Assembly (NCBI RefSeq): GCF_020410765.1
Contig: NZ_CP084541.1
Span: 2,679,001-2,743,000, forward strand
Source of the DNA: Streptomyces marincola
GTDB taxonomy: Bacteria; Actinomycetota; Actinomycetes; Streptomycetales; Streptomycetaceae
Direction: 5' to 3'
DNA length: 64,000 nt
The notes beneath the pieces were generated by a model. It did no database searches and was not told where the DNA came from. It was given only the letters and a program-made list of their open reading frames with translations. The position numbers and the translations under genes were made by a program. Below, in pieces: positions 16,387 through 23,907 of this stretch; within the stretch, counting starts at the first letter, position 1, and each line of letters starts with the position of its first letter.

Positions 16387-16520
16387 AGGCGGAAGACCGG
16401 AACGAACGGATCGCGCCCCAATGCCGCCACGGCGGAAAGAATCTTGGCCTGAGTCGCCCGGTCCAGCTTTTTGAGCTCCCTCTCGGCGGCTGAGGTGAAT
16501 TCGACCTCGTAGCCGCTCAC
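16374..16520 (-). pseudogene. RelE/ParE-type toxin, truncated after ~38 codons
   Basis: Starting from a GTG that overlaps the antitoxin stop by four bases (GTGA), the frame reads SGYEVEFTSAAERELKKLDR followed by ATQAKILSAVAALGRDP, a normal RelE N-terminal half. After that it reads FVPVFRLTIS and stops. The C-terminal strands with the catalytic residues are absent here, and a piece of them is found inverted immediately downstream. The toxin should be inactive. Confidence 0.75.
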
Positions 16521-16786
16521 TCATCGCCCTTGGTGTGTTCGGCGAGCAGGTCGGAGAGAGAGGTGCGCGTTCCGTCGTCGGTGGGGGGCTCGCGTGCGGC
16601 GAGGCGCCGGTCGACTTCCTCCTCCGCCGCTTCGAGGTCCCGCATGGACACCACCGCTGCGATGGGTTCCCCGTTCCGGGTGATCACCGTGACGCCGCCC
16701 TCGGCCGAGCGCGTCAGCACAGGGCCGAGAGCGGCGGGGAGTTCGGATTCGTCGACGCGGTCGGGCAGATCGCCTGGTTCGCTCAT
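16517..16786 (-). CDS. Phd/YefM-family antitoxin
   Basis: An 89-residue antitoxin. The Phd DNA-binding fold is visible in VDESELPAALGPVLTRSAEG and VTVITRNGEPIAAVVSMRDL, and the acidic, proline-containing tail that wraps a RelE toxin follows (EEEVDRRLAAREPPTDDGTR). ATG 16786 is used; an in-frame GTG three codons upstream is possible. It is translationally coupled to the broken RelE gene. The same first ten codons are found, diverged, in front of copy B of the duplicated block, so its promoter belongs to the duplicated segment. Confidence 0.85.
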   Translation of the reverse strand: MSEPGDLPDRVDESELPAALGPVLTRSAEGGVTVITRNGEPIAAVVSMRDLEAAEEEVDRRLAAREPPTDDGTRTSLSDLLAEHTKGDE

Positions 16787-16825
16787 GCCGGTCACCGTAG
16801 CGGGAGGGGTGGGCCGCGTTGTTCG

Positions 16826-17059
16826 TCAGAACGGTCGGCGGCGGGCGATGCGGGGGTCGGTGCGGCGGGCGGCCCACAGGATCGTGGACGGGTGCAGCGT
16901 CATGCTCTCGCCCGAAGTGAAGTGCAGGCGTTTGGCACCGCGATGCATGCTCGTGAGGTCGCTGATCACGAAGACCTGGCCGCCGATCATGAGCTGGTCG
17001 CCACGGCGAACGGTGGCGGCGTTGACCTCCACGGCCACCTGAACACCGGGCGGCCTCAT
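16826..17059 (-). CDS. small conserved protein, 77 residues (block A, gene 3)
   Basis: Starts MRPPGVQVAVEVNAATVRRG and includes GGQVFVISDLTSMHRGAKRL, a compact beta-rich protein with a basic tail (ARRTDPRIARRRPF). It shares ATGA with the end of the preceding small membrane gene, so it is translationally coupled. The product differs from its copy B homologue by one residue (His for Gln in TSM[H/Q]RG), while most DNA differences are silent. I know it only as a frequent Streptomyces hypothetical protein near DUF397 genes. Confidence 0.8.
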   Translation of the reverse strand: MRPPGVQVAVEVNAATVRRGDQLMIGGQVFVISDLTSMHRGAKRLHFTSGESMTLHPSTILWAARRTDPRIARRRPF

Positions 17060-17175
17060 CGCGCCACCACCGCGAGCGTCACAGCCAGCACGAGCGCACA
17101 CCCCGTGACGGCCTGCGCGACCACCTCGACCCGGCGAGCGCCGGGAACGTGCCGCTCATCTCGTTTCCGACTCAT
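17056..17175 (-). CDS. 39-residue single-pass membrane protein (block A, gene 2)
   Basis: MSRKRDERHVPGARRVEVVA is followed by a hydrophobic C-terminal stretch (QAVTGCALVLAVTLAVV) that ends in one Arg. It looks like a tail-anchored membrane miniprotein with a positive N-terminus inside the cell. It starts 4 bp after the gene upstream and overlaps the next gene by four bases. Copy B has Ala for Val at residue 16. Confidence 0.7.
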   Translation of the reverse strand: MSRKRDERHVPGARRVEVVAQAVTGCALVLAVTLAVVAR

Positions 17176-17179
17176 GTTC

Positions 17180-17347
17180 TTATCGCCCTTCCAAATGGTC
17201 ACGAACCGCCGCCGCAAGACGCTCCGCCTCCCGCAGCAACGCCGCCGTCCGCTCAGCAATCGTCTCCGAAGGGTCCACCAACTCCCGCTCAGCGGCGCCC
17301 TGTTCGAGGTCCGCCTCGCCGGAGGGCTCAGGTTGTGGGGTGGTCAT
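17180..17347 (-). CDS. 55-residue helical protein (block A, gene 1)
   Basis: MTTPQPEPSGEADLEQGAAE leads into an amphipathic helix (SETIAERTAALLREAERLAA and AVRDHLEGR). Acidic start and heptad-like leucines suggest a small coiled-coil adaptor. It is the first gene of the three-gene leftward operon, divergent from the XRE gene. Two residues differ from the copy B product (Leu/Pro14, Asp/Asn25). Confidence 0.72.
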   Translation of the reverse strand: MTTPQPEPSGEADLEQGAAERELVDPSETIAERTAALLREAERLAAAVRDHLEGR

Positions 17348-17506
17348 CTCGTCACCTGCCGATCAGTTGCTTGCCTTCCCTTGGCGGGCCGCACCCCCCG
17401 CACCGCCCGTGATCAGACAACACCGCTGGGCTACGATCGAGAATGGTTGACTGAAGACCTCTCAACTCGAATGACTGCCCGAATCGGTAACTTGGCAGGT
17501 GACAGC
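17348..17506. promoter_or_regulatory. divergent promoter region, locus A
   Basis: This 159-bp gap drives the small-gene operon to the left and the XRE/DUF397 pair to the right. Identity with locus B ends at 17362, so only the first 15 bp are shared and each locus has its own regulator-side promoter. Confidence 0.5.
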
Positions 17507-18334
17507 ATGGATCAGGTGACACCCGAGCAGCAGTTGAGCGCCAATACTCACTTCGGCGTCGAAGTGAAGGCCGCTCGGGACAGCCGGAAGCAGACGCAGC
17601 GGCACTTGGCCAGCGGGACGGGCTACTCGGTCGCGTACGTCAGCAAAGTGGAGAACGGCGTCCTGATGCCATCAGCACGCTTCGCCGAGCGTTGCGACCT
17701 CGTCTTCGGCACCGGAGGACTGTTCACACGACTGCGGCAGAGAATCAGCGAGACAGAAGCGCCGTCCTGGGCCGTCACCTACCTGAAGCTCGAAGCGAAG
17801 GCCGAGCGCGTCCTGGATTGGTCGGTGCACTGCCTCAACGGCCTTTTGCAGACGGAAGATTATGCTCGCGCCATCTTGCGAGCGGGTAATCCGCATCAGG
17901 ATGCCGCCACGATCGACGCCATGGTGACGAACAGGATGCGCAGATACCCGGATGCTTTCGAGTCCGCCCCCAAGGCAAGGCTGTGGGCTGTCATTTATGA
18001 GGCATGCATCAGATCTCGCGTCGGCGGAGACGGGGTGATGGCCGGCCAACTCGATCACTTGATCACCCTGGCGCAAAAACCGGAAATCGACCTCCAAATC
18101 ATGCCGTTCGCCGGTGGTGCGGCCGCATCCCACGCTTCCGCGTTCTCCCTCATGACCTTTACAGATGACACACCCACCGCGTTGTGGACGGACGGGCCGG
18201 TGGGCGGTCGGCTCTACCAACATGGTGCGACCGCGAGAACTGTGGCCGAAATGCACGAGAGGTTGCGCGCCCACGCCGTCTCTCCTGAAGAATCACTGGA
18301 CCTTATGCGAAAGATCTCAGAGGAACACCGATGA
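17507..18334 (+). CDS. XRE-family regulator with DUF5753 (locus A)
   Basis: A 275-residue protein. The N-terminal Cro/XRE helix-turn-helix spans about residues 15-70 (FGVEVKAARDSRKQTQRHLA, GYSVAYVSKVENGVLMPS). The DUF5753 ligand-like domain fills the rest (LNGLLQTEDYARAILRAG, EIDLQIMPFAGGAAASHASA). This pair of domains is the standard partner of DUF397 proteins in Streptomyces. An ATG 12 codons upstream (17471) is an alternative start. The stop overlaps the DUF397 start by ATGA. It is only loosely similar to the locus B regulator, unlike the adjoining small genes. Confidence 0.9.
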   Translation: MDQVTPEQQLSANTHFGVEVKAARDSRKQTQRHLASGTGYSVAYVSKVENGVLMPSARFAERCDLVFGTGGLFTRLRQRISETEAPSWAVTYLKLEAKAERVLDWSVHCLNGLLQTEDYARAILRAGNPHQDAATIDAMVTNRMRRYPDAFESAPKARLWAVIYEACIRSRVGGDGVMAGQLDHLITLAQKPEIDLQIMPFAGGAAASHASAFSLMTFTDDTPTALWTDGPVGGRLYQHGATARTVAEMHERLRAHAVSPEESLDLMRKISEEHR

Positions 18335-18543
18335 CTGCGCACTACACCGCACCGGACACCAAGTGGGTCAGCAGCTCCCACAGCATCAACGGCGGGGCGT
18401 GCGTCGAGTGGGCGCCGGGGGTGGTCGTGGGGGGTGGTGCGGTGCCGGTTCGGGACAGCAAGGTGCCCGCCGGGCCCGTGCTGACCTTCGCGCCCGCCGC
18501 CTGGCAGACATTCGTCGCCGCGCTCGACGACCGCCGCGCCTGA
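18331..18543 (+). CDS. DUF397 protein (locus A)
   Basis: A 70-residue DUF397 protein with the family core WVSSSHSINGGACVEWAPG, VPVRDSKVPAGPVLTF and AAWQTFVAALDDR. The family forms small one- or two-copy modules next to XRE/DUF5753 regulators and is thought to act with them in development-related control; the mechanism is not established. The DNA of the last two thirds is nearly the same as in locus B. Confidence 0.9.
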   Translation: MTAHYTAPDTKWVSSSHSINGGACVEWAPGVVVGGGAVPVRDSKVPAGPVLTFAPAAWQTFVAALDDRRA

Positions 18544-18590
18544 CCGTTCGGGCCGCCGGGCCTTCAAGCTGGCGTGATGCCGAGCACACC

Positions 18591-18621
18591 CGATCGGCCG
18601 GGCCGCAGGTCCGGCCGGTCG
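18591..18621 (+). terminator. terminator after DUF397 gene, locus A
   Basis: CGATCGGCCGGGCC and GGTCCGGCCGGTCG pair around GCA with two G-U positions. The equivalent hairpin stands at the same place in locus B with perfect pairing. Confidence 0.6.
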
Positions 18622-18729
18622 GGGCGGGGGGCACCCGCCGGAGAAAACCTGTGCCGGCGGAGGTAGAGAGGTAGGCTTGCCGGAGTCACTGTCCTCCGCG
18701 CGGAGCGGCGGGCGGTGTGCGAACTCCTC

Positions 18730-18761
18730 GGGGCCCTGGTGCCGTACGGCACCAGGGCCCC
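18730..18761. terminator. 32-bp perfect palindrome / hairpin
   Basis: The arm GGGGCCCTGGTGCCGT is followed at once by its reverse complement. It lies 27 bp before the MerR-type gene, so it may be a terminator for upstream transcription or a leader element of the regulator. Confidence 0.6.
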
Positions 18762-18787
18762 GGACGCGTGACCGACCTGAGGTGTGA

Positions 18788-19126
18788 ATGACCGCGGAGA
18801 ACCCCTACGACCGCCTCGACGACGACGACTACCCCGCCTACACCATGGGCCGCGCCGCCGAGATAGTCGGTACCACCCCTGGTTTTCTGCGGGCCCTGGG
18901 CGCGGCGCGCCTGATCACGCCGCTGCGTTCCGAGGGCGGCCACCGGCGCTACTCGCGCTACCAGCTGCGGATCGCCGCGCGCGCCCGCGAGCTGGTGGAC
19001 CAGGGCACGCCCGTCGAGGCCGCCTGCCGCATCATCATCCTTGAGGACCAGCTCGAAGAGGCCCAGCGGATCAACGAGGAGCTGCGCCGCTCGGCCGCGC
19101 GGGACCGGCCGGGGGCCGATGCCTGA
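18788..19126 (+). CDS. MerR-type helix-turn-helix protein
   Basis: A 112-residue protein whose residues ~16-60 (YTMGRAAEIVGTTPGFLRAL, ITPLRSEGGHRRYSRYQL) form a MerR winged helix. A short coiled-coil tail (LEDQLEEAQRINEELRRS) follows and no effector domain is present. ATG 18788 has GAGG nine bases upstream. It lies ahead of a cold-shock protein gene, an arrangement I know from other Streptomyces, so it may regulate that gene. Confidence 0.85.
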   Translation: MTAENPYDRLDDDDYPAYTMGRAAEIVGTTPGFLRALGAARLITPLRSEGGHRRYSRYQLRIAARARELVDQGTPVEAACRIIILEDQLEEAQRINEELRRSAARDRPGADA

Positions 19127-19463
19127 GCCGCTGGGCGGCGTCCGGCGGTGCCGGGCCCGGCACCGATGCTCACGTGAGAGAGCCGCTTTTTCTGCGATCG
19201 CGACGTGAGATTGAGGGCCCGGGCGCGATGACGATATCTGGTGCGGGTGGGCGCGGGCAATTTTTGCCCGCGCGCCTCCCGCTTCCCCGTGCTACTGTCG
19301 ATCTCAGTTGCAGTTGTGGTTCCCAGAGCTTCAAGTGCACCCGCCGGCGCTTCTGCCGCTGGGGGCACTTTTTCTTTTCCGGTCATTTTCCGGGCAGGGC
19401 AATCATCACGGCGACACGGGCTCGCACGGTGTGGGCCCGGAGCATGCCCCAAGGAGTAATGAC
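19127..19463 (+). promoter_or_regulatory. long leader of the cold-shock gene
   Basis: The 337-bp gap contains no gene. It has an AT-richer start and a conserved-looking structured leader before csp. Long structured leaders are characteristic of cold-shock mRNAs. Confidence 0.5.
19333..19379 (+). terminator. attenuator-like hairpin plus T-run in the cold-shock leader
   Basis: AAGTGCACCC (19333-19342) pairs with GGGGGCACTT (19361-19370) with one mismatch and is followed by TTTCTTTT. Intrinsic terminators with a T-run are rare in this GC-rich window, and this one sits about 85 bp before a start codon, inside the presumed leader. Confidence 0.55.
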
Positions 19464-19667
19464 ATGGCTTCCGGTACCGTCAAGTGGTTCAATTCGGAAA
19501 AGGGCTTCGGCTTCATCGAGCAGGACGGTGGCGGCCCCGACGTGTTCGCCCACTACTCGAACATCGCCGGCCAGGGCTTCCGTGAGCTGCTCGAAGGCCA
19601 GAAGGTGACCTTCGACATCGCGCAGGGCCAGAAGGGCCCGACGGCCGAGAACATCGTTGCCGCCTGA
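19464..19667 (+). CDS. cold-shock protein (CspA family)
   Basis: A 67-residue single cold-shock domain with RNP1 KGFGFIEQD and RNP2 VFAHYS. The aromatic nucleic-acid-binding face is complete. AAGGAG stands 8 bp before the ATG. It is an RNA/ssDNA chaperone that keeps mRNA unfolded. It lies between a MerR-type gene and a DEAD-box helicase gene, which makes sense as a cold/RNA-remodelling group. Confidence 0.96.
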   Translation: MASGTVKWFNSEKGFGFIEQDGGGPDVFAHYSNIAGQGFRELLEGQKVTFDIAQGQKGPTAENIVAA

Positions 19668-19680
19668 CACAGCGCACAGC

Positions 19681-19722
19681 ACGAGCTGGGGCCCGCACCT
19701 CGGGGTACGGGCCCCAGCTCGT
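19681..19722 (+). terminator. terminator after the cold-shock gene
   Basis: ACGAGCTGGGGCCCG pairs perfectly over 15 bp with 19708-19722 around a 12-nt loop, 14 bp after the csp stop codon. Confidence 0.8.
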
Positions 19723-19976
19723 TGCATGGGGCGGCACGGTGCCGCCCCGCTTCCCGGGCGCTCTCGGCCGCGGCGTCCCGCGCCGCCCTCCGCCGCCGCC
19801 CGGCACATCTTCCGGCTCCGGAGACCGACTCCGTATGAGCCCGCCGACCGCGGTCGCGAAACGCCGCTCGGCCCGTTTTCTCTTCTGTTTTCATTTCGGC
19901 TCGTTCTCGCGATGTCCCACGCGGCTCTCCTGCCGCGGGAATGCCTTGATACGCGCCGCATCGAGGAAGGTTCTGC

Positions 19977-21488
19977 ATGAGGAACCGCACACGCACGAAC
20001 GACCGATACTCCCGCTCGCGTTCCGGCCGCGCCGAGGGTGCGGGCGGGAACAGCCGTTTCCGTTCCCCCGCCGCCGGCCGTTCCAGTGGTCCGGCGCGGC
20101 GGCAGGCGCCGCTCCAGGGCGAGTTCGCGCTGCCGAAGACCATCACTCCGGCGCTGCCCGCCGTCGAGGCGTTCTCCGAGCTCGACCTGCCGAAGCCGCT
20201 GCTCGCCGCGCTGGCCGCCGAGGGGGTGAGCGTGCCGTTCCCGATCCAGGCGGCGACGCTGCCCAACACCCTCGCGGGCCGGGACGCGCTCGGCCGGGGC
20301 CGGACGGGTTCCGGCAAGACGCTGGCCTTCGGCCTCGCGCTGCTCGCGCGCACCGCCGGGCAGCGCGCCGAGCCGAGGCAGCCGCTCGGGATGGTGCTCG
20401 TGCCCACCCGTGAGCTCGCGCAGCAGGTCACGGACGCGCTCACCCCGTACGCGCGCTCCGTGCGGCTGCGGCTGGCCACGGTCGTCGGCGGGATGCCGAT
20501 CGGCCGGCAGGCCGCCGCGCTGCGCAACGGCGCCGAGATCGTCGTCGCGACGCCTGGCCGGCTGAAGGACCTCATCGACCGCGGCGACTGCCGGCTCAAC
20601 CAGGTGGCCATCAGCGTGCTGGACGAGGCCGACCAGATGGCCGACATGGGCTTCACGCGGCAGGTCACCGTGCTGCTCGACCAGGTGCGGCCCGAGGGCC
20701 AGCGGCTGCTGTTCTCCGCGACGCTCGACCGGAACGTCGACATGCTCGTGCGCCGCTACCTGACCGACCCCGTCGTGCACTCCGTGGACCCCTCGGCGCA
20801 CGCGGTCACCACGATGGAGCACCACGTGCTGCACGTGGACGCGGCGGACAAGCAGGCCACGACCACCGAGATCGCGGCGCGCGAGGGCCGCGTGATCATG
20901 TTCATCGACCGCAAGCACGCGGCCGACCGGCTCGCCAAGCACCTGCTGAGCAACGGGGTGCGCGCCGCGGCGCTGCACGGCGGGAAGTCGCAGCCGCAGC
21001 GCACCAAGACGCTGGCCCGGTTCAAGGACGGGCAGGTCACGGTGCTGGTGGCGACGAACGTGGCGGCGCGCGGCATCCACATCGACAACCTCGACCTCGT
21101 CGTGAACGTCGACCCGCCCACCGACCACAAGGACTACCTGCACCGGGGCGGGCGCACGGCTCGGGCCGGCGAGTCGGGGCGCGTGGTCACCCTGGTCACG
21201 CCGGACCAGCGCCGCGACATGGCGCGGCTGATGTCCGCGGCGGGCATCGCCCCGCAGACCACGCGGGTGCGCGCCGGTGACGCCGAGCTGCGCCGCATCA
21301 CCGGGGCGCAGGCGCCCTCCGGGGTTCCCGTCACGATCACGGTGCCCGCGGAGGCGCCGCCCCGGCCGCGCGGTGCGGCGCCCCGCGGTCGGCGCGGCGG
21401 GAGCCGTTCCGGTGCGGCACGCCGTTCCGGCTCGGGCTCGGGCCGGCGGTCGTCGTTCGCCGGTTCCGCGCGGGTCGACGCGGCCTGA
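19977..21488 (+). CDS. DEAD-box RNA helicase
   Basis: A 503-residue helicase. The motifs appear in order: Q motif VPFPIQAATL, motif I GRTGSGKT, PTRELA, TPGRL, DEAD in VLDEADQMADMGF, SAT, VATNVAARGIHI, and motif VI as HRGGRTARAG. The N-terminus (~50 residues) and C-terminus are Arg/Gly/Ser-rich, as in helicases that bind structured RNA in ribosome assembly or at low temperature. The ~250-bp untranslated stretch before it (19723-19976) has pyrimidine-rich segments and no gene, and is probably a regulated leader. Confidence 0.95.
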   Translation: MRNRTRTNDRYSRSRSGRAEGAGGNSRFRSPAAGRSSGPARRQAPLQGEFALPKTITPALPAVEAFSELDLPKPLLAALAAEGVSVPFPIQAATLPNTLAGRDALGRGRTGSGKTLAFGLALLARTAGQRAEPRQPLGMVLVPTRELAQQVTDALTPYARSVRLRLATVVGGMPIGRQAAALRNGAEIVVATPGRLKDLIDRGDCRLNQVAISVLDEADQMADMGFTRQVTVLLDQVRPEGQRLLFSATLDRNVDMLVRRYLTDPVVHSVDPSAHAVTTMEHHVLHVDAADKQATTTEIAAREGRVIMFIDRKHAADRLAKHLLSNGVRAAALHGGKSQPQRTKTLARFKDGQVTVLVATNVAARGIHIDNLDLVVNVDPPTDHKDYLHRGGRTARAGESGRVVTLVTPDQRRDMARLMSAAGIAPQTTRVRAGDAELRRITGAQAPSGVPVTITVPAEAPPRPRGAAPRGRRGGSRSGAARRSGSGSGRRSSFAGSARVDAA

Positions 21489-21729
21489 ACCACCCTCTGA
21501 TCAGCACCTGTTGGCCCCGGTCGGCGCATGCCGGCCGGGGCCGGCGCGTGCCCGGGCGCGGCGGCCGGGCGTTCCTGCCTGCCGCGCCCGGGACCCCTCC
21601 CGGACGCGCGGCCTAGGGTCGCGGCCGATCCCGGTTCCGTGACCCGGTCCGCACCGCGCGCCCGGGTCCCGGCCGGTTTCGCGAACGGTCCCGGACGACG
21701 GGGCCGACGAGGCGAACAAGGAGGACTCG

Positions 21730-23721
21730 GTGAGGGGAACACCCCCGGTTCGTTCCGCACCGCGCCGGCGCGCCCGGCTGCCGTGGGCGGGCGCCGCGCT
21801 GGCGGCGGTCGTCGCGGCGCTGCTCGCGCCGACGCCCGCGCACGCCGCGCCCGTGCAGATCACTCCGGACGGCGACGCGGTCACGGCGAGCACCAGCGAC
21901 GAGAACGTGCCCGCGAACGCCGTCGACGACAACTACCGCACCCGCTGGTCGGGCGAGGGCGACGGCGCCTGGCTCGAACTCGACCTCGGCGCGTCCATGA
22001 CCGTCACCCACATGAAGCTCGCCGTGCACAACGGCACCGAGCGCCGCAACGTGTTCGAGCTCCAGTACTGGACCGGCTCGCGCTGGGTGACCGTGCACGA
22101 CGGCGAGACCAGCGGGGAGACGACGGGACTTGAGACGTTCAGGTTCGACCCCGTGCAGACGTCCAAGGTCCGCTACCTGGGGCACGGTTACGAGGGCGAC
22201 GGCGAGGGCGACTGGAACAGCCTGACCGAGGTCGAGGTCTGGGGCACCCCGGGCGGCGACGACGGCGGGGACGACGGTGGGGACGACGGCGGCGACGCGG
22301 AGTTCCCGTCCGACGTGCTCGACCTGAGCGACTGGAAGGTCACCCTGCCCATCGGGGACGACGGGGACCCCACGGAGATCTTCCAGCCCGACCTCGACGA
22401 GTACGTGCACGACGAGTTCTTCCGGGTCAGCGACTCCGGGGACGCGGTCCGCTTCCGCGCGCCCGTGAACGGCGTCACGACCGGCGGTTCCAGCTACCCG
22501 CGTTCGGAGCTGCGGGAGATGGAGCCGGGCGGCGGCGACGAGACCGAGTGGTCCTCGACGTCCGGCACGCACACCATGACGGTGCGGGAGGCGTTCACCC
22601 ACCTGCCCGAGGACAAGCCGCACGTCGTGGGCGCGCAGATCCACGGCGGCGACGACGACGTGACCGTGATCCGCCTCGAAGGCTCGGAACTGTGGATCAC
22701 CGAGGGCGACGAGAGCAACCACCACCTGATCACCGACGACTACGAACTCGGCACGGTCTTCGAGGTGCGGTACGTCGTCAGCGACGGCGAGATCGACATC
22801 TACTACAACGGTGATCTCGAAACGACCATCGAGCACCGCGATTCGAGCAACTACTTCAAGGCCGGGGCCTACACGCAGGCCAACTGCGGCAACTCCTCGC
22901 CGTGCAGCGACGACAACTACGGCGAGGTCGAGATCTACGACGTCGCCGTGACCCACGGCAGCGGCGATGGCGGCGGTGACGACGGCGACAACGGCGGCGG
23001 TGACGGCTCCGACAGCACGCAGGCGGCCGTTCGGCACGGCTGGGGCACGCCGTTGGCGATCTCGGACGAGTTCGACTACACCGGCCCGGTCGACCCGGAG
23101 AAGTGGGCGGTGCCCTCGGGCACCGTGGGCGGCACCCAGGGCTGCTGGGAGGGCCACGACGGCAACGGCCGCAGGTGCGCCAAGAACAGCGTCGTCGAGG
23201 ACGGCATCATGACGATGACCGGCGAGGCCAACGGCGACTCCGGGTGGCTCAGGCAGCGCCTCGACACGCAGTACGGGCGGTGGGAGATCCGGTCGCGCTC
23301 GCAGAACACCGGGTCGAGCGGCGGGCTCTACCACCCGCTGCACCTGATCTGGCCCACCGAGGGCAACCGGCTGGAGAACGGCGAGTACGACTGGGTCGAG
23401 TACTCGAACCCGGACGCGCAGTGCCTCACCGCGTTCCTGCACTACCCGCAGAGCCCGACGGACGAGAAGGAACGCCGGGACCTGTGCCCGTTGGACATGA
23501 CGGAGTGGCACAACTTCGCGTTCGAGTGGACGCCGGACGCGCTGGTCGGCTACGTCGACGGCGAGGAGTGGTTCCGGGTCGCGGACGGCGCGAACGACGA
23601 GCGCGGCGACATCCAGGACATGCCCTCGGGGCACCTGAACATCCAGCTCGACAACTTCACCGGCGACGGCGGCCTGCGCCCCGCCGAGTTCCAGGTCGAC
23701 TGGGTCCGCGTCTACGAGTGA
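21730..23721 (+). CDS. secreted multidomain enzyme: F5/8C carbohydrate-binding + PL7 alginate lyase + GH16
   Basis: A 663-residue exported protein. The signal peptide has RRRAR, a hydrophobic core and AHA-A cleavage near residue 38. Residues ~38-170 form a discoidin/F5-8 type C (CBM32-like) domain. An Asp/Gly linker leads to a polysaccharide lyase family 7 domain with the three family motifs RSELREM, VGAQIH and YFKAGAYTQAN. A second Gly/Asp linker leads to a GH16 domain with the catalytic ExDxxE motif (EYDWVE). GTG 21730 has GGAGG upstream. PL7 lyases cleave alginate-type uronates and GH16 cleaves beta-glucans or galactans; both sites look complete, so the protein may attack two polymers or one mixed wall. 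Confidence 0.88.
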   Translation: MRGTPPVRSAPRRRARLPWAGAALAAVVAALLAPTPAHAAPVQITPDGDAVTASTSDENVPANAVDDNYRTRWSGEGDGAWLELDLGASMTVTHMKLAVHNGTERRNVFELQYWTGSRWVTVHDGETSGETTGLETFRFDPVQTSKVRYLGHGYEGDGEGDWNSLTEVEVWGTPGGDDGGDDGGDDGGDAEFPSDVLDLSDWKVTLPIGDDGDPTEIFQPDLDEYVHDEFFRVSDSGDAVRFRAPVNGVTTGGSSYPRSELREMEPGGGDETEWSSTSGTHTMTVREAFTHLPEDKPHVVGAQIHGGDDDVTVIRLEGSELWITEGDESNHHLITDDYELGTVFEVRYVVSDGEIDIYYNGDLETTIEHRDSSNYFKAGAYTQANCGNSSPCSDDNYGEVEIYDVAVTHGSGDGGGDDGDNGGGDGSDSTQAAVRHGWGTPLAISDEFDYTGPVDPEKWAVPSGTVGGTQGCWEGHDGNGRRCAKNSVVEDGIMTMTGEANGDSGWLRQRLDTQYGRWEIRSRSQNTGSSGGLYHPLHLIWPTEGNRLENGEYDWVEYSNPDAQCLTAFLHYPQSPTDEKERRDLCPLDMTEWHNFAFEWTPDALVGYVDGEEWFRVADGANDERGDIQDMPSGHLNIQLDNFTGDGGLRPAEFQVDWVRVYE

Positions 23722-23747
23722 CCGGGCGGTAGCCCGGACGGAACGCC

Positions 23748-23781
23748 CCCCGGGGGCCGGGTTCGTGCCCGGCCCCCGGGG
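23748..23781 (+). terminator. terminator after the PL7/GH16 gene
   Basis: CCCCGGGGGCCGGG (23748-23761) pairs with CCCGGCCCCCGGGG (23768-23781) around TTCGTG. Confidence 0.7.
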
Positions 23782-23835
23782 CTCGCCCGGGTGAGCCGGT
23801 GCGGAACGGGGCCGGGGCGCGGGGGCTGACGTGGC

Positions 23836-23872
23836 GGTGCCCCCGGCCACGCGGGGCGTGGGCGGGGGCACC
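23836..23872 (-). terminator. terminator after the ABC permease gene
   Basis: GGTGCCCCCG and CGGGGGCACC enclose an inner CCACGC/GCGTGG stem. The hairpin lies 36 bp after the leftward permease stop and is back to back with the previous hairpin. Confidence 0.65.
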
Positions 23873-23907
23873 GTACCTCGTGCGAGGCGGGGACGCTCCT
23901 TCAGATG

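Larger units (their letters stand above)
16774..17362. repeat. 589-bp duplicated block, copy A
   Basis: This segment matches 61647-62235 base for base apart from scattered substitutions and no length change (constant offset 44,873). It holds three small leftward genes and the promoter-proximal end of the antitoxin gene. Both copies have the same orientation. Confidence 0.92.

Noticed and set aside
18730..18761. Possible riboswitch before the MerR-type gene
   Set aside because: It is a simple perfect palindrome without any known riboswitch core; a terminator-type hairpin is the simpler reading.
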